Shown piece by piece: positions 7,870 through 16,539 of a DNA stretch of 23,185 nucleotides. This stretch comes from Haplomitrium mnioides (taxonomy: Eukaryota; Marchantiophyta; Haplomitriopsida; Calobryales). Where the stretch lies: NCBI GenBank assembly GCA_049999725.1, contig JBNGIS010037313.1, forward strand, positions 1-23,185, written 5' to 3'. The notes beneath the pieces were generated by a model, which saw only the letters and a program-made list of their open reading frames with translations, was not told the origin of the DNA and searched no databases. Each line of letters starts with the position of its first letter. The stretch's first letter is position 1. The translations under genes were made by a program, and so were the position numbers.

Positions 7870-8810
7870 TAGTCAATGTTGTGCTCCCTTTATTCTTTGG
7901 GCACTCCTCTCAGATCTGAATGGTCCCAAGTAAACACATCTTGTAAACTCCCCCAAGGCTTGTGTCAATGCTAACTCATCGGCGGTGGTTAGGCCGAATC
8001 CTACTTGGAAGGCCTTTCGTGCTTCTATTGTTATAGTTCTATATAGATCCAAGATTATGGAGTGTGGGCTGCCCTGCAATGGATGGTCTGCCCCAGGTTC
8101 CAGCACCGCCAATTGTTGCCCACTTTGATGGACTTCTTGCTGGCTTTTTTCAGCCTCCGGTTTGTCCTTCTCTCCCTTTATTGGTATTCTTTCTGAATGC
8201 TCAAGATAGGTCAACTCCTTGCTGAATTCAGGCTCATCGACTTCAGCCTCCTTGGCTGCAAGGTGGTATACAAGAATTTCAAGAGCTGCTGCCCTGTCTA
8301 AAAGATCCTTCTCCCTGACTTGGTGCAGGTATTGCACCCAAAATGTCCCCTGCTTGTCTGAGTTCTTATCTGTGGTCCACTCCGTGTCATAGGGCTCAAT
8401 TGTACTTGTTTCCCCTTGGTGTTTGGGGCTCCCATAGTGAACCACAGTACAGGGTTGTCCAAATCTCAAGGTCTTAGTAACCCAATCGTAAGTTACCTTG
8501 GCCCCATACAGCTAGAGTCTCCTGATTAACACAAAGTAAGGGGAGGTGTTGGCTGGCCTCATAACCAAATAATTTAGCGCAAAGTCTACACTCCCAATAC
8601 ATGTTGGTATGTTTGTTAAAGCTCATAGCGGCTTGACCTGGGATCCATCCACCAACCTCATGATTCTGGTCGTAGGTTCGAAAGTTCTACACCCTAGTTT
8701 GTGGGTCGTGTCTTCGACCATAATGTTCACTCTCCCCCCCCCACATCGACTTGAACAAGTGACAAGGTGCACCCAACAATCTGGATGTCAATTTTGAGTG
8801 CTCCTCGGTT
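7870..8810 (-). pseudogene. Ty3/gypsy protease and protease-RT linker (element A)
   Basis: Starting near 8810 on the minus strand, the blocks IDIQIVGCTLSL, VDVGGGVNIMVED (one frameshift at a G-run near 8735-8743), RTFEPTTRIMRLVDGSQVKPL and FALNYLVMRP parallel element B (IDIQIAGCALSL, DGGVGVHIM, FQPTTQIMRLTDGSWVKPL, LNYLVMRP). The active site is D-V-G instead of the family D-G/S/T-G. The 198-codon frame from 8469 to 7873 continues with FGQPCTVVHYGSPKHQGE and then an acidic, poorly conserved linker. It ends in AFQVGFGLTTADELALTQAL, which leads into RT. The linker has no known catalytic role. Confidence 0.8.
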
Positions 8811-8839
8811 CTCATAGACCATCATCGCATCTGTTGGGG

Positions 8840-9035
8840 TTCTTACAAGGGTAGCCTTTGCTTTCGCCTAGGTCCTATTAGCACTTCTCTCAATTGGCAC
8901 CGGTGCTATGGGATATCCCTGATTAATTGACCTACGGTCACTATTACAGGGCAGTCCCTCACATCCTATTGGATGCTATATGGTAGGGGTGCTACAGTCT
9001 TGTCTTGCTCCTTTTTGGTCATTGGCTCCGTTGGT
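8840..9035 (-). pseudogene. Gag-protease spacer of element A
   Basis: On the minus strand, VAPLPYSIQ, then DVRDCPVIVTVGQLIRD, then CQLREVLIGPRRKQRLPL can be read. They match element B (IPYNIQGDVRDF, AIVGQLIKDNP, RQLRELLMGPKRRRRLP) at about 13980-14120. Several stops interrupt them. This spacer is shared by both elements and ties them to one family; it has no known enzymatic role. Confidence 0.75.
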
Positions 9036-9410
9036 TTATTTAGGTCTCTTAAGGTCTGGTTTGCTGCCTCCGCAGCTTCCAAGGCTTCCAATTGCCTTTT
9101 GATACCCTCCTCTTGTTATGGGTAAAACAACTTGGGTGATTTCTCTAAAAATCGGAATCTTGATCAGTTGGGATTTTGGTGGGTGGGTCGGTCTTTTCCC
9201 CCCTCTCTTCTTGCTGGTCTGGTCTCTCATGGCCTCTCTTGTCTTCTTTCTGGCACCCCTTGTGGTCACTTTATAACAGTCCTCCATAGGTGATGACTCT
9301 GATTCAAGTAAGTCGGTAGAGTGCTCCCACTCCTTGTGCACACATTGCACATTCGCAGTGGAGGTTTCAACTCCTTGGCTGACGGGTGCTTCAGGTCATC
9401 TATTCGCAGG

Positions 9411-9452
9411 GCAGTAGGGCGCAGTGTGCCCCTCCTTCTTACATGTGGTACA
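9411..9452 (-). other. CCHC zinc knuckle 2 of gypsy A gag
   Basis: Minus-strand translation gives C-x2-C-x4-H-x4-C over 14 codons (CTTC, KKEG, H, TAPY, C) with all ligands present. It would bind element RNA during packaging. Confidence 0.85.
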
Positions 9453-9767
9453 AAGCCTTGCTAGAAACCCCCACCCTTGTTTCCTTGGTTTAGGGAAATT
9501 TGACGATATGTTGTCGGACTAGCCGCAATTCCAGCATACCATGATCAGGGTGCGGGCTGCCCTCTCCACTATATTATTTTCTGGCCTTGACTGAGCCCAC
9601 GTGGTTTGTTGGTTCAATCTAGAGGGCAGTCGTCTGACCATCATAGTTTGGAGATTGGAGGCTATTTGGCAGACATTTTCGAGTGGTTCCTCAAGTACAA
9701 ATTCCACCTCCTCTTGGACTTATTCAGGTTACTCCCTAACAAATTGGACAAATGATGCTTCCAAGAG

Positions 9768-9809
9768 GCATTCCTTGTTAGCATGCCCGTACTTCCCACA
9801 TCTCACACA
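9768..9809 (-). other. CCHC zinc knuckle 1 of gypsy A gag
   Basis: Minus-strand translation gives CVRCGKYGHANKEC, the exact C-x2-C-x4-H-x4-C spacing with the typical GKxGH core. It lies in a different frame from much of the neighbouring open sequence because of later indels. Confidence 0.9.
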
Positions 9810-11130
9810 CCACACATACGTATTGGAACTCACTTTTTTGCCTTCTGCCTTCAGACCGACAAAGTGGATGGACAAGGCTTCTAATTTTTGATTTATGTTC
9901 TCCATTGGGTTGATTGCTGGTTTTTTCTTGGAAAGTAGAGCTAAGGGTCTCCAAATCCTTCCCCTTTCTTCTTTTTGTGTGACTTCTTTTTCTTTTTCTT
10001 ATATTGATCATCATCAAAACTCTCCTCTGAACTCTTTCTTTTGGATTTTGAGGAAGAGGAAGAACTTTCAGCATCAAAATCGCTGTCATCCTCGTTGGAA
10101 GACGATCCTAACCTATAGTTAATCTTGGTCTTTTTCCTAGCACTCACTACTGCTTGCTCGAATGAGACAGCGCCACCACATCTTCCAAGGTTGGTGGGTT
10201 GTTCTGCCTTGCCCATGTGTCAGTCAGTGATTTAAGGCACTAATGAAAAATTGGAAAAATCAGAAGCATCATTGGAGCAATCTCTGCTTCTAAAGCGCGG
10301 AGATACTCTAGAAACATCAGGGTATTCCAGATCGGTGGTAAGTAGAAGGGATCGTGCAAAGGTCATTGGAACGTAGGAATCAAGACCGGGATAGTGGAAG
10401 GACGGGACACTCTCCAGAGATGTGGCGAAGAGACTTGGAAGGAGGCTGAGAAGGAAGCGATCTAAGAAATAGATGAGGCAGAGCCAGAAGAGGAAGATTT
10501 CGAGAGTTGGATAGAATCAACCACCCGACGTCAGGAAAAAAAGAGCTTAAGGTAAGGCAAGGAGGTCTATTGATTATTCTTGACTATTCAGACAGTGGCA
10601 AGGCTTGATAGCAAAGAAGAAGGGAAGGCGCTCCAGGCACGACCAGCGTCGAAGGATTGGAAGGAGAATGAATGATGCGATGACTACTAGAAGGCAGCAA
10701 CAACACCAAGGGTCAGTGGATGAGCAGATCGATCGGGAGTTAGCAGGCTTCATTGGGGTCCGAGCAGATTTCGGTCTTCTAAGTCTTTCTTCTATCAGAG
10801 CTCTGTTAGTCACATCGGGGTTGGTCAAAGTTGGGGTGTTGACTATGCCACATCTGTACTTTTCTGATGGGCATGGCGGTCCAACTTCCAGTTGGAAGAT
10901 GGCAGCGAGCGGCGCTCTCTCGAGAGAAGTCAACTATCGGGGTTGACCGTCGAGAAAGCTAAAGTTGATCACCGGGTCTGTTGTTGCTAATCGGCATGAG
11001 CGGGGTTTGTTGTCAACGGTCTAAGCCTATTACCTCTATCGGGTCAAACTGATATTCCCCTTTGGACCAGACCTAGACTCTATTCGGATCGGCGCCAAGT
11101 TTGGCTTTGCCAGATAAACCGATTGTGTCA

Positions 11131-11198
11131 GCGCCAATCCTATCTTCATCAGATCATTCTGTTTGTGCCAATCCTGTCTTCATCAGATCATTCTTTCT
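11131..11198 (+). repeat. 34-base tandem pair inside 5' LTR of B
   Basis: GCGCCAATCCTATCTTCATC starts at 11131, and a close copy (GTGCCAATCCTGTCTTCATC) starts at 11165, both continuing into AGATCATTCT. The same pair with the same 34-base period is present in the 3' LTR at 18890-18957, so the duplication predates insertion of B. Confidence 0.8.
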
Positions 11199-12699
11199 GC
11201 ACTGAGTTTGCCTCTAATCGGAGCTGACCGATCTATTTTCTTCGGAGTAACTCATCGGTCTATCTGTCGCGGATCATCTCATCAGGCAGATCTTATCGGA
11301 TCAACTCACCGAATAGCCAACCATCGGTCTTATCAAGACACGTGTTGTCTTCTAAGCACTTGTACATGTTGTGAAGTTAAGCAGGGCGCTCACCGCCCTC
11401 GGATAGTGAAGCTTTCAAACATGAAGGATCAGGATTCATTGCAAGCAAGGAGGAAACAAACAGGTTGGAGTATAGATAGTCTTCGCATGATTGCAAAGGG
11501 GGCGGTGCATGTTGAGAAGGTGTGGAAGTGTACAAGTTGTGCGCTGATGCTTGGTCAATGATGTCAGCGACGCATTATGATTAAAGTCTTGACCTTGAAG
11601 CTGTCAGTGCGCTTAACGAAGCATGGATGTGTACAAGGGTGTGCGCAGATGCATTGTTAAAGATGTTGTGAGTCTAGAGGTTGAGAGGTGTTGTCGAAGA
11701 TCTTGTGTAGAGGGATAGCGAGAGACAAAGAGTGTGCTTTGTGATTCTTTGATTGAAGCGAGTGTACTTGCGTTCGGGGGCCAAAGGAGTGAAGGTGGAC
11801 TAAAAGAGCGCCGAGAATCACTGAGCGAGAGGCTCTAGAGGCTTGAGCAATTTAGGTGAACTCATTCTGGAGGGTGGACCAACGTTTGGAGGTGAATGGA
11901 TACTCGAAAGAGAAGAGAGTGCGTTTGGCTTGGATTCGTGAGTTGTGATTGCGTAAGGGATTCAGCCCTAGTAACATCACAAGGGTGTTTTTGGTTTGCA
12001 TTTCAAGGGGAAGCCGAAGGCAAGGGATGGCTACGTTAGTGCCCACGCATTGTGGAGAAGATCTGGTCGAGGTCTTGGGTGGAGTATGTTCTAGCAGTCG
12101 GTAGGACTGTCTTCCAGGGGTGGAAGTTAATTAGACCTCTTCCAAGCTTGTGGAAGTGAATCCAAGCCCCTCTATAACATAGGGTATAAACTAGCTGGTG
12201 ATGTGTGCATGAGTGGGCGAGCCAAAGTGTGAAGCATCGCAAGGGGAGACTCAAGTGGTGTCTGGAGTCGCTACACGATGGCACTCCATGCTTCTGTCGA
12301 GTAGATAGTATAGATATGTGTATAGCCTTGCTGTATATTGTGAATAAGTCTTAGAGATGTTGTAGAGCAGGAAGAGAGTGCGTTGAGGATGTAGTAAGGG
12401 TGCAGGAGTAGCTCGCCTCTATGTAGTTTTTGTGTAAGAGCGTGTTGAGCTCTTCGAAGCAGTCTTGTAAGTATTCTTCTCTTTGAAATGAGGTACATAT
12501 GCAGATTTGCAAGCCTTTTGTTGGCTTGAATGGTCGGTCGCTAGACAAACAAGATCCAAGTAGGTTTGATCTTGGCTGGGGGTTGCGCATAGGAAGAAAG
12601 AGTAGGCAGTGGTTCTTGGGGTTGGTGTTAAGTGAACGCACCGCCACGAAGTTTATGGCCATTAGTGTGTGAAAGAGATAAATCAGGGTTCGGGGCCAT

Positions 12700-12710
12700 C
12701 TCATAAAAAG
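12700..12710 (+). promoter_or_regulatory. Decayed TATA-like site in 5' LTR of B
   Basis: CTCATAAAAAGCC in this copy corresponds to CTTATAAAAGGCC in the 3' LTR. It lies about 80 bases before the LTR end. The 3' copy keeps the better TATA consensus, so this site probably decayed after insertion. Confidence 0.35.
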
Positions 12711-12794
12711 CCATGTTGAATCGTGTCGTCCCCCTTCCTTCAGAGTAAGCTCTGCTTGAGATAAGGCCGAAGAGAAGGGCACGACATAGTTTTT

Positions 12795-12812
12795 TGGCGC
12801 TTGAAGGAGGGC
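12795..12812 (+). promoter_or_regulatory. Candidate primer-binding site of B
   Basis: Eight bases after the 5' LTR end, TGGCGC is followed by a G-rich stretch. TGGCGC is the start of the primer site matching plant tRNA-Asp, and the TAGTTTT lead-in is common in such elements. Only the first six bases match well, so the tRNA identity is uncertain. Confidence 0.45.
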
Positions 12813-12857
12813 AAGGTTCGCAAGAACCTGAGATCAACTTGGAATTGATTTAGTTTC

Positions 12858-13640
12858 TTGGGAGGAGTGGCGCCAGAGGGTGGCGGCACTAGGGTTGACG
12901 CTTGGAACAGCGTCGAGTTAGGAGCACAAGAAGCAAGGAGCCTTGAAGTTCCATTAGAGTTTTTTGTGCTAGAAAGTTCCTTGAAATTGCGGGCCCTGAA
13001 CTTAAAATTGCGACCAAAGGATGATCTCGACGCATGGCTGGATGATTTGGAGAATGTTGCAGAGGCAAACGAAGAAAGTCACCTGATTTTGGGTATTTTG
13101 CCAGCTATCTTGAAGGAAGAGGCACAGTCATGGTATACTGATCAAGATCAAGAGGGATTGGGAGGCTTTTAAGGCCCCATTCATTTCTTTCTATCTATAG
13201 CTGCCCCATCTTAATTAAGGTCTTGGTCTCCTCTCCAGTCCTTCGGAACTCGGACACGAATCAATGAGAAAATTCCTATAAAGATTCAAGAAAGTGGCAT
13301 AGAAGTTGAACCCCTTGGCCACTGATGGGATGCTGACCTTGTGGTTCTTGGTGGCTCTTCCAAAGAATGTAGGGACGTAGGTATAGCAGACCAACCCCCA
13401 GACCTTAGAAGTTGCAGTGAGTGTTGCCGAGTCACACATAAGAGCCTCTGTCATGAGCTCGAGGAGAAAGACACAGATTAAGTATGGATCGGAGTACTCC
13501 TCGAATGACTCAAGCAGTGAGGAGGAGTTAGAGGAGAGTTCAGCCTACACCTTGGGAAGTGATGAGGAATTAGACATAAGTAGTTTTGATGAGGATAGGT
13601 TGACCAGAAGAAAGAAGAAACAGAAAGAATAGACGAGGAG
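12858..13640 (+). pseudogene. Ty3/gypsy gag remnant lacking zinc knuckles (element B)
   Basis: The ATG at 12858 opens 104 codons containing KLRPKDDLDAWLDDLE, HLILGILPAILKEEAQSWY, the retrotransposon gag capsid pattern. A stop ends it near 13172. In other frames the capsid continues as MRKFL.RFKKVA, then LATDGMLTLWFLVALPKN (about 13263-13370), parallel to KKFLQRFQRLARQLN and LCLWFVSALPRR in element A. From 13447 a charged tail (SSRRKTQIKYGSEY, then acidic and lysine-rich tracts) matches A at about 10000-10130. No CCHC knuckle follows. B has about 350 bases between this tail and the PYNIQ spacer, against about 1 kb in A, pointing to a deletion of the nucleic-acid-binding part. It could be a non-autonomous Gag or simply decay. 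Confidence 0.8.
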
Positions 13641-14140
13641 GGATGCCAAAGATCGGAAGAATTGGCACACTCATCATAAAGAGGGAAAAAAGAAGCAATC
13701 AAAGAGAACCCTCATAAAGGAACCCAAAATAGAATCTCTTGGGAAAGAAGGTGGAACCCCAAGTCGCCGTCTGATAGCGATTCAAATTACCAGAGGGACA
13801 ACCCCAAATGGTTCCACCCAAGGCAACAAGAGGAGGTAAGAAGACGAGTGGAGGCCATGGATGCAGCAGAGGAGGGGAATAAGGCTAGGGAAATCTTGAA
13901 GAAAGTTCAGAGGCAGCAGGCTTCAAAAGAGCTTCATAAGGGCAAGGAAGTGGTGGTAGTTCCAATCGAGGTGACAAAAGCCATTCCCTACAACATTCAA
14001 GGGGATGTTCGAGATTTCTCAATCACAGCAATAGTGGGGCAACTAATTAAGGACAATCCACTATGTAGAAGGCAATTGAGGGAACTGTTGATGGGACCAA
14101 AGAGGAGGAGGCGCCTACCCCAGGTGGGCATCACAGCCAA
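13640..14140 (+). pseudogene. Gag-protease spacer of element B
   Basis: A basic region (13640-13850) is followed by an open frame from 13848 reading VEAMDAAEEGNKAREILKKV, then IPYNIQGDVRDF, AIVGQLIKDNP, RQLRELLMGPKRRRRLP. The equivalent in A is read as EALEAAEAANQTLRDL, YSIQ, DVRDCPVIVTVGQLIRD. It forms the N-terminal side of the protease frame. The part between EEGNKAR and VVVVPIEV is predicted helical and coiled-coil-like by its heptad of A, E and K residues, an impression only. Confidence 0.65.
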
Positions 14141-14520
14141 TCTGAGTCTGGTCTATGAGAACAAGGGTGCCTTAGAAATTGATATTCAGATCGCGGGTTG
14201 TGCACTCTCACTGGTACTGATGGATGGAGGAGTAGGGGTCCATATCATGATTGAAGAGATTGCACATAGGTTGGGATTCAAGGAATTTCAACCCACCACT
14301 CAAATCATGAGACTAACTGATGGATCGTGGGTGAAGCCATTGGGAGCTCTATTGCAAGTACCCACCATCATCTGAGGTGTGGAATTCCAATTGAATTATC
14401 TGGTGATGCGGCCAGTGTGGTCTTCTCATTACCTGATTCTGAATGGAAGACCGTGATTGTACGGCGCACGAGTCTTGCACAACTAGAGAAACTCTACTCT
14501 AATGTTTAGGCCAAAAAGGA
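14141..14520 (+). pseudogene. Ty3/gypsy aspartic protease (element B)
   Basis: The frame open from 13848 to 14375 includes ITANLSLVYENKGALEIDIQ, then CALSLVLMDGGVGVHIM, with the active-site D-G-G near 14222-14230 in the place of the retroviral D-S/T-G. It continues with FKEFQPTTQIMRLTDGSWVK. A TGA at 14373-14375 interrupts it. After it, GVEFQLNYLVMRP and RPWLYGARV can be read to about 14480, the last being the usual GRPWL block at the end of gypsy protease. The catalytic Asp is kept; the gene is broken by the stop and a probable frameshift. Confidence 0.8.
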
Positions 14521-15100
14521 CACTGGTCCATTATGGGGTAGTACCCAATGAGGGAGAGACGCAACCTGAGGTAGATTATGATAGCAAATGGTTGAAAGAC
14601 GAGGCTGAAACATAGTGCCACTATTGGATCCAGTTGGACGACGAGGCACCGAAAGAAAGTATGGCAGGGGAAGCTGAAATGGAGATTGGTCAAATAGACC
14701 TTATGGAAGGGACAACAGAAGAACCCGGTTCGAAAGACATGGTTAAACCATCGGAAAAGAGGGAGAAGGTGGGTGTTGAGTTAGAAGAGGATTCAAAGTT
14801 CCACCACCAAGACAGAAGCAGGACGAAGCTAGCCCAAGGAGGAATGCGTTTGGCAACCCTGGAGGGAGGAGATGAGCCAATTAGAAGGAACGAAGTGGGT
14901 TTAGTAAGAGAAGCGCAACATAAGAAGGTTGTCGTACTGGAGGGCCAAAAATTCCATGTGGGAGCTAAGTTACCAATGGCCGAAGAGAGAGCCTTAGTTC
15001 GGACCCTTGCAAACTTCAGCGATGTGTTTACTTGGAGCCATAAAGATCTGAAGAGAATTCCAAGAGAATTGGGAGAGCATCCCATCGACTTGGAACCAGC
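14520..15100 (+). pseudogene. Protease-RT linker of element B
   Basis: An acidic, Glu/Lys-rich frame opens at 14634 and runs without a stop into RT. It ends with EGQKFHVGAKLPMAEERALVR, then FSDVFTWSHKDLKRIPRELG, the conserved lead-in to gypsy RT. The first half is low-complexity and not conserved with A. It follows protease remnants read as HYGVVPNEGETQPE near 14530-14570, matching HYGSPKHQGE in A. Confidence 0.7.
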
Positions 15101-15866
15101 AGCAATAGTAGTAAGACAACGTCAGTATCGGATGAATCCTAGGTTCTCTTTGCTGGTAAAAGAGGAGGTTGAAAATTTGTTGGAGGCTGGGTTTATCTAC
15201 CCTATTCAGAATAGCGAGTGGGTGCCACCACTGGTGGTGGTGCCAAAGAAAGTGGTTCTGGATGGGAAGCCGAAGATTCGAGTTTGCCAAGATTACCGAA
15301 AGCTGAATGAGGCAACAAAGAAGGATCATTACACGTTTCCATTCACTGATAGAGTGTTGGACTTAGTAGCCAGGCAGGAAATGTATAGCTTTATGGACAG
15401 ATACTCAAGATGTAATCAGATTTGAATCCGGGAGGAGGATCATTTGAAGACGGCTTTCACCACCGAGTGGTGAGAGTTCGCCTTTCGAAGGATGCNNNNN
15501 NNNNNNNNNNNNNNNNNNNNNNNNNNNNNNNNNNNNNNNNNNNNNNNNNNNNNNNNNNNNNNNNNNNNNNNNNNNNNNNNNNNNNNNNNNNNNNNGTAAT
15601 GCGTTTGGCACATTCCAAAAGATGATGATGAATATCTTCCACCACTACTTGAGGAAGTTCTTGGAGATTTTCATTGACGATTTTGTAGTGTACGGGAAGG
15701 CATAGGACCATGAGCGAGATGTGAGGCTCACATTTCAGCGTTGTCGAGAGACAAGATTGCGGTTGCATTCGGGGAAGTGCTTCTTCGGTGTAAAGAAGGG
15801 AGTACTTCTCAGCCACAAGATATCTAGCAGAGGAATTGAGGTGGACCAAGAAAAGGTTGGCGTCTA
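15100..15866 (+). pseudogene. Ty3/gypsy reverse transcriptase (element B), interrupted by assembly gap
   Basis: The fingers region VRQRQYRMNPRFSLLVKEEV, EAGFIYPIQNSEWVPPLVVV, KIRVCQDYRKLNEATKKDHY is intact and open to 15425, where a TGA interrupts CNQI/IREEDHLKTAF. A second TGA sits in TEW/EFAF. A 100-N gap (15496-15595) falls in the MPFGL.NAP block. After it, NAFGTFQKMMMNIF, YLRKFLEIFIDDFVVYGK keeps the catalytic I-D-D (Asp codons at 15676-15681). Further stops occur at about 15703 (GKA/DHE) and 15865 (GV/LKV). RT would copy the RNA genome; here at least four in-frame stops prevent it, but active-site residues survive, unlike in A. Confidence 0.9.
15496..15595. other. Assembly gap (exactly 100 N)
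   Basis: A run of exactly 100 N separates two parts of the RT of element B. A round 100 is the usual placeholder for a gap of unknown size. Comparison with element A suggests the true missing length is about 12 bases. Confidence 0.99.
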
Positions 15867-15867
15867 G

Positions 15868-16520
15868 TTGAAGGTGTCCTTTCCCACGAATATGAAGGAG
15901 GTACAAGGTTTCCTAGGCTGTGTAGGCTATTACCAAAGATTTATCGGCGAGTTTGCCATGAAAACCTTACCCTTTAAAAAATTAACTAAGGAGGGAAGTG
16001 ACTTTCAGCCCACTCTCGAGCGGTTGGCAAGTTTCCATGATCTAAAGAAGCAACTAGCAAATGCACCAGTGCTCATGCCACCTAGGTTAGGGAAGGAATT
16101 CCACATGATGATTGATGTGTCAGGCTTCTGTATAGGAGCGGTGCTCAGTCATTTGGATGAGGAAGGACGAGATCATCCCATTTATTTTGTGAGCAGGTTC
16201 TTGTCCATTGCAAAGAAAAATTATTCTGCCATTGATTGAGAGGCATTAGGAATCATCTACGCCTTGAAGAAATTCAAACACTACCTTCTCCATTATAAAG
16301 TGATCTTTCACACTGATCACAACGCGCTGAAGTATATGGTAAAAAAACTTGACGTGACGGGGAGGATTGTGAGGTGGATGCTTCTCCTACAAGAGTTCAA
16401 TTTTGAGGTGCGGATTAAGCCAACGAAGGCACATAGCAATGCTGATTTCTTCTCTAGGATCGACGGGCCGATCAATGAGGAAAAGGTGAACAATGCTTTT
16501 CCAGACGAAGATCTGTCTGA
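15868..16520 (+). pseudogene. Ty3/gypsy RT thumb and RNase H (element B)
   Basis: From 15868 the frame reads MKEVQGFLGCVGYYQRFIGEF, shown as QGFLGCVGYYQRFI, the gypsy RT thumb/connection block, then ANAPVLMPPRLGKEFHMMID. RNase H follows with IDVSGFCIGAVLSHLDEEGR and PIYFVSRFLSIAKKNYSAID, where a TGA at 16237-16239 replaces the residue before EALGIIYALKKFKHYLL. HTDHNALKYMVKKLDVTGRI and HSNADFFSRIDG complete the domain by about 16470. The catalytic Asp residues of IDVSGF and HTDH are present, as is the NAD of the final block. Apart from the stop, this is the best preserved enzyme in the window. Confidence 0.9.
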
Positions 16521-16539
16521 GGAGGTAGGCCAACGGATT

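Larger units (their letters stand above)
6150..10227 (-). mobile_element. Ty3/gypsy element A, 3' portion (gag C-terminus to integrase end)
   Basis: Reading right to left, this block holds the gag tail with two CCHC knuckles, protease, linker, RT, RNase H and the integrase C-terminus, the Ty3/gypsy order. Its gag begins beyond element B at 20529-20969, so A was split by B. Compared with B in the same window, A lacks about 0.9 kb of integrase and carries many stops and frameshifts. No chromodomain follows the integrase, which argues against a chromovirus and suits the Tat/Athila side of plant gypsy elements. Confidence 0.85.
9036..10227 (-). pseudogene. Ty3/gypsy gag C-terminal part with two CCHC knuckles (element A)
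   Basis: The piece begins at the edge of element B. LTDTWARQNNPPTLEDVVAL is read just inside 10227, followed by VSARKKTKINYRL, an acidic Ser/Asp/Glu tract and a lysine-rich run (about 9960-10100), matching the charged gag tail of B at 13417-13632. Further on are two CCHC knuckles, at 9768-9809 (CVRCGKYGHANKEC) and 9411-9452 (CTTCKKEGHTAPYC), about 320 bases apart. The frame from 9350 to 9036 is basic and leads to the spacer before protease. There is also a CWNCG at about 9520-9535 that may be half of a third knuckle. Multiple stops and frameshifts break the gene. Confidence 0.85.
10228..12786 (+). repeat. 5' LTR of element B
   Basis: This long terminal repeat would hold the promoter and polyadenylation signals of B. 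It aligns over its full length with 17979-20528. Over the first 156 aligned bases I count about 16 mismatches, about 14 of them transitions, which fits old, methylated DNA decaying by deamination. The 5' copy has about 40 extra bases near 12020-12060 relative to the 3' copy. The end ACA at 12784-12786 is followed by TAGTTTTTTGGCGC, a normal LTR-to-primer-site junction. Open frames of up to about 140 codons inside it are not conserved as protein between the two copies and are not called as genes. Confidence 0.92.

Noticed and set aside
11370-11400. 5S rRNA-like segment (GAAGTTAAGC followed by G/C-rich bases) in the B LTR
   Set aside because: The match is only about 10 bases, the rest of a 5S gene is absent, and the copy in the other LTR has already changed within it.
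10574-12837. Several ORFs of 60-143 codons on both strands within the 5' LTR, and equivalents in the 3' LTR
   Set aside because: The two LTR copies do not preserve the same frames, the translations match no family, and the nucleotide differences do not favour silent sites by eye.
14690-15329. Minus-strand ORFs of 111-131 codons opposite the linker and RT of B
   Set aside because: They are antisense shadows of the well-supported plus-strand Pol frame.
15405-15906. ORFs running through the N block
   Set aside because: The N run has no sequence, so continuity across it is artificial.
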